From Desulfovibrio piger (GTDB taxonomy: Bacteria > Desulfobacterota > Desulfovibrionia > Desulfovibrionales > Desulfovibrionaceae): a DNA stretch of 64,000 nt. The stretch lies in contig NZ_OX636706.1 in NCBI RefSeq assembly GCF_951793255.1, positions 2,598,001 through 2,662,000 of the forward strand, written 5' to 3'. A program made the position numbers and the translations under genes. Under the pieces are notes generated by a model. The model had not been told where the DNA came from. It did no database searches and saw only the letters and a program-made list of their open reading frames with translations. Of this stretch, positions 9,385 through 18,781 are shown piece by piece; the first letter of the stretch is position 1; each line of letters begins with the position of its first letter.

Positions 9385-9573
9385 CTAATTTTCTTCCGAG
9401 AGGCGACGGAAACTTTTCTTTGCCGCGCCACAGACCGGACAGCGCCAGTCATCGGGAAGGTCCTCAAATTTGGTACCGGCAGGGATCTTGTGGCGTCTGT
9501 CGCCACGATCCGGGTCGTAGACATAACCGCAATTCACCATCTGGCAACGCCACATGTCCTGAGCTTCAGCCAT
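9385..9573 (-). CDS. Rubredoxin with CX4C first motif (Rd-2/Rdl type)
   Basis: A 62-residue cytoplasmic iron protein. The second iron-binding loop is the normal CPVCG, but the first is CQMVNCGY, with four residues between the cysteines instead of two, and is followed by a charged insertion (DRGDRRHK) before [14 protein letters not shown]. Rubredoxins with this widened loop are known from Desulfovibrio (second rubredoxin of D. desulfuricans; the rubredoxin-like Rdl of the D. vulgaris perR-rbr-rdl operon). It lies directly downstream of a PerR-like regulator on the same strand, which suggests a role in peroxide or oxygen defence. The rubrerythrin gene that normally sits between them is missing here. 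Confidence 0.92.
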   Translation of the reverse strand: MAEAQDMWRCQMVNCGYVYDPDRGDRRHKIPAGTKFEDLPDDWRCPVCGAAKKSFRRLSEEN

Positions 9574-9627
9574 AACAATCTCCTTTGAGGGATCGGGACG
9601 GACAAAGTCCGTCCCGGAAGCGTGTGC

Positions 9628-10029
9628 TTACTTCAAGCCCTTGGCGGCGCAGGCTTCACAAATACCGTCAAATTCCACACGGGAATCGACGATGGAATAA
9701 AAGCCTTCTACCTGCATGCCTGCCACAGAGGGTACAGGCAGGGGTTGCATGACATCACCTATGCGCCCGCAATGGATGCAGCGCACATGCTGATGCCAGG
9801 AAATATCGCCATCGAACCGTTTTGTCGTTCCTGCCGCTTCGAGCCTGCGTATCTCGCCGGTATCCGCCAGGAAATCGAGGTTGCGGTATACCGTGCCGAG
9901 GCTGATGCGGGGCAGGCGCTCACGAACGATGCTGTACAGTTCATCCGCTGTGGGGTGTGTTTTGACTTTTCTCAGTTCTTCAAGGATGACAGCACGTTGC
10001 CTAGTCATTCTGGTCTGTGGTTGGGCCAT
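9628..10029 (-). CDS. perR: Fur/PerR-family peroxide-responsive repressor
   Basis: A 133-residue regulator starting at ATG 10029 behind TTGGAG; an upstream in-frame ATG at 10056 lies inside the promoter. The N-terminal winged helix (TRQRAVILEELRK...HPTADELYSIVR...ISLGTVYRNLDFLADTG) is typical of the Fur superfamily. The C-terminal half has the metal-site histidines (WHQHVRCIHCG) and structural zinc cysteines (CIHC and CEAC). It precedes a rubredoxin gene, as in the D. vulgaris PerR regulon. PerR rather than Fur is an inference from neighbours and from length; both share these motifs. Confidence 0.85.
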   Translation of the reverse strand: MAQPQTRMTRQRAVILEELRKVKTHPTADELYSIVRERLPRISLGTVYRNLDFLADTGEIRRLEAAGTTKRFDGDISWHQHVRCIHCGRIGDVMQPLPVPSVAGMQVEGFYSIVDSRVEFDGICEACAAKGLK

Positions 10030-10044
10030 AGCAAACTCCAAGTA

Positions 10045-10081
10045 TTTAATAAACATTACTATTTAAACCTGTCATTGTCAA
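10045..10081 (-). promoter_or_regulatory. perR promoter with overlapping AT-rich dyad
   Basis: On the minus strand, TTGACA (10076-10081) is followed after exactly 17 bp by TAATGT (10053-10058). An imperfect dyad (TTTAAT and ATTAAA arms, 10045-10067) covers the -10 element, 16 nt upstream of the perR start. This is the expected position for an autoregulatory PerR box, although the binding assignment is inference. Confidence 0.65.
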
Positions 10082-10105
10082 GCTATGACCGCAAAGAAAA
10101 AACTT

Positions 10106-11443
10106 TTACTGAGCCTTTTCCGGCCAGACCAGCAGCACGGCCAGATCCATCACATTCGTCCGTGTGGGACCGGTACGCAGCAGGGCACCGCAATGGTGAA
10201 GTATCGGATAACTATCGTTTTCTTCCAGGGCATGACGTGCCTGCTCCATCCCCGTCACAGCCAGATTCCCGGCCCAGGCGCATCCTCCGGCAGCGTCCGT
10301 AGGGCCATCGGTGCCGTCCGTACCGGCAAACAGGGCGCAGACATGCGGGCAGTCCTGCAAGGCCAGGCTGGCTGCCAGCGCCATTTCCTGATTGCGCCCT
10401 CCCCTGCCCCCGCCGCGGAGCGTCACCGTCGTCTCACCACCGGCCAGCAGGCAGAGAGGCTGTGCATCCGCCGGCAGTTCGGCCGCCATCCGCCGGGCCT
10501 GCGCCACCAGCAGGGCCGCCTGCTCCCGGGCTTCCCCCACCATTTTGTCCGTCAGGATGACAGGACGGAAGCCCTGCTGCCGGGCCTGCTCCGCCGCCGC
10601 ATCCAGGGCCTGCCGGTTGGTGGCGACCAGGGCATTCTGCACATGCCGGAACAAGGCATCCCCCGGCTTGGGCGTCTCGGCATCCTGACGCAGACAGCCT
10701 TTTTGAAGATGATCCAGGACAGCAGGCGGCATGGCCGGTGCCAGCTCGTAGCGGGCAAGGATGTCCATGCAGTCCGCAAACGTCGAAGCATCCGGCGCTG
10801 TGGGACCTGAGGCGATGACATCCAGAGCGTCCCCCACCACGTCGGAAACGATCACGCTCACCACCCCGGCCGGAGCAGCCGTCCGGGCCAGCTGGCCACC
10901 GCTGAAACGGGACAGATGCTTCCTGACGGCATTGAGTTCCGCGATGGTCGCGCCGCTGCGCAGCAGCAGCTCCGTCACCTGCTGCATGTCTTCCAGAGTG
11001 ACGCCGGGCACCGGGGCCGGCGTCAGGGCACTGGCCCCGCCTGTGAGCAGACAGAGGACAAGATCGTCTGCCGTCGTCCCGGCGGCCAGCTCCAGCAATG
11101 CCTGTGTGGCTGCTGCGCCTGCCGCGTCCGGGACAGGATGGGCGGCCTCCACCTGGGTGATCTGCCGTAACGGCAGACCGTGACCGTACTTGACCACCAG
11201 CAGCCCGCTATGGATGCGATCTCCCAGCAGCTCTTCCACGGCAGCGCCCATGGGCGCGACCCCTTTGCCGGCTCCCAGCACCAGCAAACGGCCCCGGCGC
11301 GGCAGCGGCCAGCGTTTCCCGTCCACAAGCAGGCTGTCGCCTTCCAGACAGACATGACGCATCAGGGCCGCATCGGGAGCCACAGCCCGCACCCCGGCAT
11401 CAAAAATGGAATACAGAACGGCTTTGCGGGCTTCCAGTTCCAT
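10106..11443 (-). CDS. Glycerate 2-kinase (MOFRL family)
   Basis: A 445-residue cytoplasmic enzyme of the glycerate kinase type-2 (TtuD/MOFRL) family, phosphorylating D-glycerate to 2-phosphoglycerate. ATG 11443 is preceded by AGGAGA. Recognisable blocks are LVLGAGKGVAPMG near residues 50-65, the GGASAL loop, LNAVRKHLSRFSGGQLA, SDVVGDALDVIASGPTAPD, and the C-terminal MOFRL part with CLLAGGETTVTLRG and GGRNQEMALA, then AGTDGTDGPTDAAGG. Length is normal for the family. A beta-hydroxyacid dehydrogenase that could make glycerate is encoded 30 kb away at 42673. It is monocistronic or weakly linked to perR, 77 nt downstream. Confidence 0.92.
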   Translation of the reverse strand: MELEARKAVLYSIFDAGVRAVAPDAALMRHVCLEGDSLLVDGKRWPLPRRGRLLVLGAGKGVAPMGAAVEELLGDRIHSGLLVVKYGHGLPLRQITQVEAAHPVPDAAGAAATQALLELAAGTTADDLVLCLLTGGASALTPAPVPGVTLEDMQQVTELLLRSGATIAELNAVRKHLSRFSGGQLARTAAPAGVVSVIVSDVVGDALDVIASGPTAPDASTFADCMDILARYELAPAMPPAVLDHLQKGCLRQDAETPKPGDALFRHVQNALVATNRQALDAAAEQARQQGFRPVILTDKMVGEAREQAALLVAQARRMAAELPADAQPLCLLAGGETTVTLRGGGRGGRNQEMALAASLALQDCPHVCALFAGTDGTDGPTDAAGGCAWAGNLAVTGMEQARHALEENDSYPILHHCGALLRTGPTRTNVMDLAVLLVWPEKAQ

Positions 11444-11458
11444 CACGATCTCTCCTGA

Positions 11459-11495
11459 AAAGAAAAGGCCCACGGCGGTATGCTTTCCGTGGGCC
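11459..11495 (-). terminator. Terminator after the FmdE-like gene
   Basis: On the minus strand, GGCCCACGG pairs with CCGTGGGCC around an 11-nt loop, followed by TTTTCTTTTC. It starts 14 nt past the stop of the FmdE-like gene and precedes the glycerate kinase. Confidence 0.8.
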
Positions 11496-11508
11496 CGGAA
11501 CGACAGGG

Positions 11509-12096
11509 CTATTCCTTTCCGGCAAGATAGGGGCCATCCCCCTGGCAGCGACGGCACAGATCGCCCAGCACGGCCGGATACCATTCCCCGCAGCGCGGAC
11601 AACGACGCACGACGCCTTTCCCCTTCTTCACCAAAAAGTCAGGATGGATACGCACAGGGGCGGCCTGGAGCAGGTCCATGCCGGCCGTGCGGATCTCTTC
11701 ACGCAGCAGTTCCGGTTCCTGCTCACGCTTGGGCTTTTCCTTGAGGAACCAGGCCCGCACATGCGGATAGGCATCCAGGGCCTCCACGTTGAGACGGACG
11801 CGCGTCCCTTCCCCCGTATATTTGTCATACAGAGAAAGGGCATAAATACCAAAATGATAGACCTTCAACCAGCCGTTGCCCACCGTGCAGGGGGTCAGCA
11901 GCTGGATGGCATCCGGGAGACACTGGACCGTTTCCGAAACGGCGTCGTACAGGATGCCTTCCGGCAGGGTACGCCGTGCCATTTCCACCATATATCCGCC
12001 GATGATGACCCCGGGGGCCACATGGCCATGAAAATCCTTTACCACGGCCACAAAGGCATCGTGATCCCACTTTCCGATCCGCATGCGTGTCTCCAT
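11509..12096 (-). CDS. FmdE-family protein with C-terminal zinc ribbon
   Basis: A 195-residue protein related to FmdE/FwdE (formylmethanofuran dehydrogenase subunit E family). The N-terminal FmdE domain starts with FHGHVAPGVIIGGYM, a conserved histidine-glycine-proline block, then the segment QCLPDAIQLLTPCTVGNGW, with the cysteine positions seen in the family. The C-terminus has a zinc-ribbon pair, CPRCG and CRRC. In non-methanogens these proteins are thought to be molybdenum- or formate-linked accessory proteins, but no function is proven. The nearby formate dehydrogenase operon is suggestive. ATG 12084 also has a well-placed GGAG, so the true start is one of two. Confidence 0.75.
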   Translation of the reverse strand: METRMRIGKWDHDAFVAVVKDFHGHVAPGVIIGGYMVEMARRTLPEGILYDAVSETVQCLPDAIQLLTPCTVGNGWLKVYHFGIYALSLYDKYTGEGTRVRLNVEALDAYPHVRAWFLKEKPKREQEPELLREEIRTAGMDLLQAAPVRIHPDFLVKKGKGVVRRCPRCGEWYPAVLGDLCRRCQGDGPYLAGKE

Positions 12097-12346
12097 TGAA
12101 AATCCTGCGGCTCTTCCGCATATTGCCCGACCATCCGCGGGCTTCCTCTCCGGCCTTTCGGGAAAGGCCAAAATCCGAAAGTCCAGGCACGCAAAGACAC
12201 CGGACAGGCCGCCTGCCGTGCCGAAGGACCTATTGTATAAAGATACCCGCTTGTTGCAGCCCTGTAAACTGCGTGGGCCGGGAAAACCTTCCGAAAAGGA
12301 ACGATCAAGCGCGCATACCCGCACCCGGCAACCGTCCGGGCTCCAG
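12097..12346. other. Gene-free stretch upstream of the FmdE-like gene
   Basis: About 250 bases with no convincing coding frame on either strand. It should contain the promoter of the FmdE-like gene. Confidence 0.5.
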
Positions 12347-12383
12347 AAAAAACTGCCCCGCAGGATCTCTCCCTGCGGGGCAG
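12347..12383 (-). terminator. Terminator of the fdhABE-c3 operon
   Basis: CTGCCCCGCAGG and CCTGCGGGGCAG form a 12-bp stem; the minus strand continues into TTTTTTC. It begins about 15 nt beyond the cytochrome stop. Confidence 0.9.
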
Positions 12384-12398
12384 CAGACAGACTGTGAC

Positions 12399-12806
12399 TT
12401 ACTTTCCTTCGGCTCCGCCGCCCTGGGGAGGCATGTGGCACGGACGGCAGCCCGGTCCCAGCATGGCCGTATGGCAGCCATAGCAGGAACGCTCGGAATT
12501 CTTGGTATGATACGCCCAGAACAGGCTCTGGGGATCACGCTCCCGCGTCCCCTTCAGGGAGTGGCATTCCTCGCTTGCGCCACAGGACACATAGGCATCC
12601 TTGGCATCAGAGGGGGCCGCGTGATGACAGACGTCGCACTCCACGCTCTCATGGGTAGCGTGGTTGAACTTCACCCACATCTTTTTATGCTCCGAGCTCT
12701 TGAGCTCGATGGGCTTGTCCGGAGCCTTGGCGTCGCCAGCCACGGCCCAGGTGGCCGCGCCGCCGATCAATGACAGCATACATATCGCAATGAGCGCTCG
12801 TTTCAT
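12399..12806 (-). CDS. Tetrahaem cytochrome c3, electron acceptor subunit of formate dehydrogenase
   Basis: A 135-residue periplasmic class III cytochrome. A signal peptide (IAICMLSLIGGAATWAVAG) precedes four haem attachment sites: CDVCH, then CGASEECH, CYGCH and CRPCH, with axial histidines in FNHATHE and WAYH. The second site has five residues between the cysteines, wider than the usual two or four. The gene is the last of fdhA-fdhB-fdhE-c3, the order known for the FdhABC3 enzyme of Desulfovibrio, where the cytochrome takes electrons from the beta subunit and passes them to the periplasmic c3 network. A GAGG site sits six bases before the ATG. Confidence 0.88.
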   Translation of the reverse strand: MKRALIAICMLSLIGGAATWAVAGDAKAPDKPIELKSSEHKKMWVKFNHATHESVECDVCHHAAPSDAKDAYVSCGASEECHSLKGTRERDPQSLFWAYHTKNSERSCYGCHTAMLGPGCRPCHMPPQGGGAEGK

Positions 12807-12856
12807 GCGTTACCTCGTAGTGACCGCTGGCCGCAAGGCAGCCACGGCAGCTCGTG

Positions 12857-13816
12857 CTAAAACGTGTTCCAGAAAGCGGGATGGATGGGCTGCAGGCCTT
12901 TTTTGGCCGCGACCATATCCATATGGAGCATCCCCAGCGCCAGGACGTCCAGATCGGGCGTCGTATCGCGCTCGCGCAAGTCCACCGCCGGGCAGTAGGT
13001 CTTGCAGCGGGTGCACCAGTCCAGGCGCTCGCCCAGGGCATTCCCCGCTTCTTTCAGGATCTCCATGACACCTGCCCCTTCTTCGCCGCAGAAGGGACAA
13101 GCCCCGCGGCGGAAGGTCCAGTCCGTGCCGCACAGCGAACAGTGGAGGTGCTTTTTGCCGCCACCGCCCGCCAGGAACGCGTTTTTCTCATCAAAAACAG
13201 GCCGGTCCAGATACGCTATGGAAGGCCCGGATCCGCAGACAGGACAATAGCCCTGCCGCCAGGCACCTTCCACGTTCCAGGGAGCCTCCTTCCCGTTCCC
13301 GTGCGGCGACAGCTCCACCAGGGCCCGCAGGGCAGGCCCCAGCATAAAGCTGAACGCGAACAGCAGCACCTGCACAGGGATATCCAGATGCGCCGCTATC
13401 TTTCCCACGCTTTCGGCACTCTCGGCCGTCTCATTGAGCACGGCTTCCGCCAGGGCCACCGGAGCCTCAGGCCCCTGTGCAGCATCCAGGAAGAACGCCC
13501 GCAGCTTCGCCTCATGCGGCCTGACCACATCCTGGACCGCAAGCAGCGGGATCAGGGTCTCGGCTGCGGCCCTGAGGGCTGTCCCGATACCGGCAAGCGG
13601 CATCTCCGCCAGCAGCGGATAGCCCTGTGCGGCCCGCTCACGCTGCATCTCGGGCAGACGGATGCCGGCAGATTCCAGCAGGGGCTTGAGCTGTTCGGGC
13701 AGCGCGGCCCGGGCAGCCAGCAGCGGGGCAAAGGCTTGCAGGACAGGGGACAGGACAGGACGGCGGGCAAGGATACCGCTGACGGTTTCTTCCACGCTTT
13801 GACAGGATGCGGCCAT
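12857..13816 (-). CDS. fdhE: Formate dehydrogenase accessory protein FdhE
   Basis: A 319-residue cytoplasmic maturation factor needed for active formate dehydrogenase. The N-terminal 175 residues are helical. The C-terminal rubredoxin-like part holds paired zinc or iron motifs: CPVCG, CSLCG, CPFCG and CTRCKTYC, the fingerprint of FdhE. It lies between fdhB and the cytochrome c3 gene on the same strand, with 68 nt before it and 50 nt after it, so all four genes form one operon. ATG 13816 has GGAG five bases upstream. Length and motif order are normal for the family. Confidence 0.93.
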   Translation of the reverse strand: MAASCQSVEETVSGILARRPVLSPVLQAFAPLLAARAALPEQLKPLLESAGIRLPEMQRERAAQGYPLLAEMPLAGIGTALRAAAETLIPLLAVQDVVRPHEAKLRAFFLDAAQGPEAPVALAEAVLNETAESAESVGKIAAHLDIPVQVLLFAFSFMLGPALRALVELSPHGNGKEAPWNVEGAWRQGYCPVCGSGPSIAYLDRPVFDEKNAFLAGGGGKKHLHCSLCGTDWTFRRGACPFCGEEGAGVMEILKEAGNALGERLDWCTRCKTYCPAVDLRERDTTPDLDVLALGMLHMDMVAAKKGLQPIHPAFWNTF

Positions 13817-13884
13817 GGATACTCCGGCTAACGAAGCCTGCGGGCTTCGGAGAGAGGGTGGGAACGGGGAGAAGGCAACGACAT

Positions 13885-14544
13885 TTAGCCGAAGGTCGCG
13901 TATTCGTGATAAAACTCGGCTTCCTCCGCAAGCAGGTAGATCACGCTGACTTCGTCAGGATCTGCCAGGAATGCCTTGGGATGAGTCTTTTTGACGACCT
14001 CCAGCCGCTTTTTGGCAAGGGCCAGGATCTCGTCCCGTTCGCCAAAGGCCATGGCCCCGGTGGGGCAGGTCTTGACGCAGGCGGGCAGCATCCCGGCAGC
14101 GACGCGGTCGGCGCACATGTCGCACTTGGCAAGGGTCTTTTTGACCTTGTCATACCTGGGGATATTGTACGGACAGGCATGGATGACGTCTGCCATGTCC
14201 TGCTCGCTGAGCTTTTTGATCTTGTCGGTCACCAGCACGGCACCGGTCTTGGGATCCTTGATCATGGCGCCGGGCACGGCCATGTCGGCCACGTCCACGC
14301 AGATGGGCGTGACGCAGTGGCGGCACTGGTCCGGGAAGAAGTTCCAGACCACATTGCCCTGCTTGTCCAGATGCTCGTGGAAACGAACGATCTTGTAGTT
14401 GTTGGGGTTCAGATCCGGCGGATTCTGATGGCTCCCCCGCTGCTTGGTCTCGTTGGCGGGCAGATCGTGCCATTCCTTGCAGGCAAGCTGACAGCCGCGG
14501 CATGCCGTGCAGCGTGTGGTATCGACTAAAAATGCTTTCGGCAT
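13885..14544 (-). CDS. fdhB: Formate dehydrogenase iron-sulfur (beta) subunit
   Basis: A 219-residue ferredoxin-like subunit. Four cysteine groups are visible: CTACRGCQLACKEW near residues 10-23, CRHCVTPIC, CPYNIP, and CDMCADRVAAGMLPACVKTCP, together binding up to four [4Fe-4S] clusters, as in molybdopterin oxidoreductase beta subunits. There is no signal peptide, so export would rely on the Tat signal of FdhA. ATG 14544 has AAGGAG seven bases upstream, preferred over the upstream in-frame ATG at 14580. It starts 48 nt after the fdhA stop. It passes electrons from the catalytic subunit to cytochrome c3. Confidence 0.93.
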   Translation of the reverse strand: MPKAFLVDTTRCTACRGCQLACKEWHDLPANETKQRGSHQNPPDLNPNNYKIVRFHEHLDKQGNVVWNFFPDQCRHCVTPICVDVADMAVPGAMIKDPKTGAVLVTDKIKKLSEQDMADVIHACPYNIPRYDKVKKTLAKCDMCADRVAAGMLPACVKTCPTGAMAFGERDEILALAKKRLEVVKKTHPKAFLADPDEVSVIYLLAEEAEFYHEYATFG

Positions 14545-14592
14545 ATCTTTGCTCCTTGGGGGGCGTGCCCCGAAGGGCACGCCCGGTGCTGG

Positions 14593-17500
14593 TTAAGCAA
14601 TTTCCGTCAACTTGTCCGCCTTGCGGATGTTCACACAACAGGCCTTCGCTTCGGGGATGGTCGTGTTGGGGTCACAGGCCACAATGGTCAGACGGTTGGT
14701 GGAGTCGCCGCATTTCGGCGTCGTCCAGCCATAAGCAAAGGGCATACCGATCAGATGGACTGTCTTGCCCATGACCTTGAACGGACGGATGCGGACCGTC
14801 ACCATGGCAATGGCTTCCACCCTGCCGCGGGCGCTTTCCACGATCACGCCGTCACCGTTGGCGATACCCTTTTCCTTGGCCAGCTCGGGGCTCATCTCCA
14901 CGTAGAGCTGGGGCTCGGCTTCAAGCAGGTTGGGCACGTTGCGGGTCTCACCGCCGCCACACCAGTGTTCCGTCATGCTGTAGGTCGTCAGCACGATGGG
15001 ATACTTGGGATCGGCAGCCTTGGCCAGTTTGTCCATATCACTGGTATGGAACTTGTAGACCGGGCTGCTCAACTGCTTGGAGAAGGGATGCTGCGCCACG
15101 GGCGTTTCCGCCGGTTCGTAATGCTCGGGGAATGGGCCGTCCAGACGGCCGGGGCCGTACAGCTGGGCGTAACCGTCCGTCGTCATGATGTAGGCCAGCT
15201 TGCCGTTCTTGGTATCGGCCTGCGGCGCCCAGGGGCCGTCCGGCACATCGCCCACCCACTTCTTGCCGTCCCATTCGATAACGGCCTTCTTGGGGTTGTA
15301 GGGCTTGCCGTTCAGGTCCACGGAAGCGCGGTTGTACAGGATGCGCCGGTTGACCGGCCAGCACCACGACCAGTTGGGATACAGGCCGATGGCGGCCTGC
15401 ATGGGCGTCTGGGTCGGGTCGCGCCGCTTGGACTTGTTGCCTTCATCCTCCGTATAGCTGCCGGTATACAGCCAGTTGAGAGACGAGGTAGAGCCGTCGG
15501 CCTGCAGGTTGCCGAACGCCGGGACCAGGTCGCCCTTCTTGTACAGGCGGTTGCCGATCTTGGTATCGGCCCAGAAGAAGCCGTTGATGCGGCGGGTCCA
15601 TTCTTCGGGGTCGTACTTTTCGGGCCAGTTCATCTTCAGCAGAGCTTCGGGCAGCTTGCCGCCCTCGGCCTTGTACAGCTCGCGCAGCTTGTTGATCAGC
15701 GGCACGAACATGTCGGCGAAGTTGCGGGCTTCACCGGCGGGTTCCACGGCCTTGTCGAACCACAGCAGCCAGCGGCCGCTGTTGCTGATGGTACCGGCCT
15801 TTTCCACACGATGCGCCGACGGCAACAGGAAGACTTCGGTCTTCATCTTCTTGGGGTCGACGCCGGGACGGTGCCAGTTGTCCGTGGTTTCGGAATTATG
15901 CAGCTCGGCGCAGACCATCCAGTCCAGATTGTCCAGAGCCTTGCGCATCTTGTTGGTGTTGGGGAAGCTGTTCATGGGGTTGACGCCGAAGACAAAACCA
16001 CCCTTGATCTTGCCCTGGTACATCTTGTCCATGACATACATGTACGAGTAGTCCGCTCCGGGCTCGCCCTTGGGCAGCAGGCCGTAGCAGAAATCATTTT
16101 CCGGTTTCGCCTCTTCACCGTACCAGCCCTTGAGCAGGCTGGCGAAGTACTTGGGCCGGTTGCCCCACCAGTTGGCACTGTTGGGGATCTTGGTGACCGG
16201 GGTATTGGCCTTGTTGAACTGGGCCAGGGTCTGCCAGGGAGCCAGCGGCAGGCCGATATAGCCGGGCAGCACATGGTACAGCAGGGCATGGTCCGTGGAG
16301 CCCTGCACGTTGGGCTCGCCACGCAGGGCGTTGATGCCGCCGCCGGCCACACCGATGTTGCCCAGCAGCAGCTGCACCAGCGTGGAGCAGCGGATGTTCT
16401 GCACACCCACGGTATGCTGGGTCCAGCCCAGGGCATACAGGATGGTGCCGGCCTTGTCCGGCTTGCCGGTGGCACAGAACTGCTTGTAGACCTTGAGCAG
16501 GTTCTCTTCGGAAACACCCGTGATGTCGGAGACGTTCTTCAGGGTGTAACGCGAATAGTGCTTCTTCATCAGGTTGAAGACGCAGCGTTCGTGCTTCAGC
16601 GTGGCGTCACGCAGCGGAGCGCCGTCCGGGCCCTTTTCAAAGCCCCACTTGCTCTGGTCATACTTGCGCGCCTTGGCGTCATAGCCGCTGAAAAGGCCAT
16701 CCTTGAAGTCATAGCCCTTGCCGACGATGAACGAGGCGTTGGTATAGTTGACGACGTAATCGTGGAAATAGCTGTTCGATTCCAGGATATAGTTGACCAT
16801 ACCGCCCAGGAACGCGATATCCGTACCGGAGCGCAGCGGCACATGATAATCGCAACGGGCGGACGTACGGGAGAACTTGGGGTCGACGTGGATAAGCGCC
16901 GCACCGTTGTCCTTGGCCCGCATGATCCATTTGAACGAAACAGGATGATGTTCAGCGGCATTGCTGCCGATAATAAGAACCACGTCGGCATTCTTGATGT
17001 CGATCCAGTGGTTGGTCATAGCACCGCGTCCGAACGACTCTGCCAGAGCCGCAACAGTGGGGCTGTGTCAGACCCGGGCCTGGTGGTCCATCTGGACAAC
17101 ACCCAGGCCGCGCATGGCTTGATGGATAACGGCGCATTCCTCGTTGGAGGCATGCGAGGTGCCCATCATGAAAATGCTTTCCAGACGGTTGACCGTCTGG
17201 CCCTTGCTGTTTTTGAGGATAAGATCCTTGTCACGCGTATCCTTCACGCGACGGGCGATCTTTTCCAGCATCCATCCCCAGTCCTTCTCTTCCCACTTTT
17301 CACTGTAGGGCGCCCGGTACAAAGGCTTGGTGAGGCGGTGCGGGTTCGTGTACATGGAGAACAGGGCTGCGCCCTTGGCACACAAGGCACCTTCGTTGAC
17401 AGGGAAGTCAGGGTCGCCTTCCGTACTGACGAGCTTGCCGTCGCGCACGTAAGCGATGACCTGACAGCAGACAGCGCAGAACGGACAGATCGTGATGACT

Positions 17501-17634
17501 TCCTTCGCGCCTTCTATCTTGAGACTCCCGGCATAGGCCTGGGCCTCGCCGAGGTTGAAACCGAACTGGCTGAGCGAGAGACAGAGTGCACTCACGCCTG
17601 CCAGTTTCAGGAATCCCCTTCGTGTGTAGCTCAT
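14593..17634 (-). CDS. fdhA: Periplasmic selenocysteine formate dehydrogenase, catalytic subunit
   Basis: A 1013-residue Mo/W-bis-MGD enzyme that oxidises formate or reduces CO2. A twin-arginine signal (TRRGFLK near residues 4-10) directs it to the periplasm. The N-terminal [4Fe-4S] motif is CPFCAVCC with a distal CAKG. The frame is interrupted by TGA at 17070-17068, codon 189, in the context HQARV-U-HSPTVAALAESFG, the invariant active-site selenocysteine segment of formate dehydrogenases, and reading continues in frame to 14593. The catalytic His follows directly. Automatic callers would split it into two pieces. ATG 17634 has GAGAGGA upstream. Head of the fdhA-fdhB-fdhE-c3 operon. Confidence 0.95.
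17036..17070 (-). promoter_or_regulatory. Selenocysteine UGA and candidate bacterial SECIS of fdhA
   Basis: UGA followed by a short hairpin region about 17 nt downstream in which UGC and GCA close a G-rich loop (GGCUCUG). This matches the position of bacterial SECIS elements, though the stem is weaker than in the second formate dehydrogenase of this window. Confidence 0.6.
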
Positions 17635-18232
17635 AGGCTTCCTCTCCTGGGTCAGGATGAAACAGGGAACATGCCGGAGGGAGTGCTTGCCTGAGGGCTG
17701 CGAGCTCCGGCACGTTTTTTCTGTGAAGCGTTCCTGAAACAAGGCGCCCCACAAAAAATATTTTATGAAACCGTAGCACCGAAACAAAAACTTAGCAAGG
17801 GGATACGACAAATAAACAACGTTGTTCAAAACGGGACAAAAGCATCCGCTCACCCCGGAAGTCTGCCCGGATAAGATCCTTCCTTCGTTGCGAATTTGCG
17901 AGACAAACAGGAACAACCGGCAAGGCCAACTTCGCGCGGACCTGCCATCTTTCCTTAAAAAAGCATGAGGTGAGCCCTCTTGTGGTCTCCCACGGATAGG
18001 CTGCCCGTCCCGCATGCAGAAACAAGTAAGCGATCCAGGCATGTTCTCTGTAAGACCCGTACCAGAGCGTGAGGGCACGTCCCCAGCGGGCGACCAGCAA
18101 GGTCTCCCTATTTTAGATGTCATATTCATCCGGACAGCCTGCTCCCCCAAAACGCCCCCGGGGACGCTCTTCTGCCTGTTGCCTATCTACCAAGAAACGT
18201 TTAGCCTTTTTCAAACTCTTAGGGAGGATCAT
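17635..18232. other. Divergent regulatory region between fdhA and a secreted-protein gene
   Basis: About 600 bases without a supported gene. It contains AT-rich patches near 17750-17830, a perfect 12-bp palindrome AACAACGTTGTT at 17815-17826, and a weak hairpin (GCCGGAG/CTCCGGC) in the fdhA leader. Promoters of both flanking genes must lie here. Confidence 0.5.
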
Positions 18233-18715
18233 ATGCAGAAAGTCCTGACGCTTACGGCAACCTGTCTCCTGGGTATCCTTCTTTGCGCATCCGCAGCACT
18301 GGCTGATGAAGTAAAGACCGACCACTTTACGCTGAACCTTCCCTCCGGCTGGACGCAACCCCAGCCTGTGCAGTCTGCCCAGGGCGCGACCATGGCCATC
18401 CTCCAGAACGCCGCCGAACAGACCGTCATCACTGTGGCTGTCACGCCTGTCCCGCTTTCCGCCAAAGATCTCGCGATTCAGACCATTGCCAATATGAAGG
18501 CTGCCGGTTTCACGACCTCCGAACCTGTGGCTTTCGGCGATTCCTATGTGGGAGAATTCTCCAAAGAGCAGGTCAGGGGCGTCAGCTATTTCAGTGCCAA
18601 CGGCAAGCTCGGCAGCGTCATCACCATCATGGGCGCTTCCCTCGATGCCGGTAAGAAGATGCTGAAGGACAATCTCAAGCCTGCCGACAGCAAGCTCTTC
18701 CCCACTGATTTCTAG
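18233..18715 (+). CDS. Small exported protein of unknown function
   Basis: A 160-residue protein starting at ATG 18233 behind GGGAGG. A signal peptide (LTLTATCLLGILLCASAALA) is cleaved before DEVKTDHFTLNLPSGW. The mature part is a compact alpha/beta chain of about 136 residues without cysteines. The pattern (FTLNLPSGW followed by beta strands and a late helix, AGKKMLKDNLKP) resembles PsbP/DUF1795-like folds, in which a small periplasmic domain opens with a phrase like this. I would not assign a role. It stands alone, divergent from fdhA, with its own terminator. Confidence 0.7.
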   Translation: MQKVLTLTATCLLGILLCASAALADEVKTDHFTLNLPSGWTQPQPVQSAQGATMAILQNAAEQTVITVAVTPVPLSAKDLAIQTIANMKAAGFTTSEPVAFGDSYVGEFSKEQVRGVSYFSANGKLGSVITIMGASLDAGKKMLKDNLKPADSKLFPTDF

Positions 18716-18743
18716 CCGCTGCACTCCCCAGCTTTGCACGAAC

Positions 18744-18781
18744 AACGGCCCCCGTCCCGACAGGACGAGGGCCGTTATTTA
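18744..18781 (+). terminator. Terminator after the exported protein gene
   Basis: AACGGCCC and GGGCCGTT pair, with an inner CGTC/GACG-type pairing around the loop, ending in ATTTAT. Confidence 0.75.

Noticed and set aside
14755..17694. Long open frame on the plus strand opposite fdhA
   Set aside because: Same effect: antisense to a clear formate dehydrogenase, no start context and no recognisable domain.
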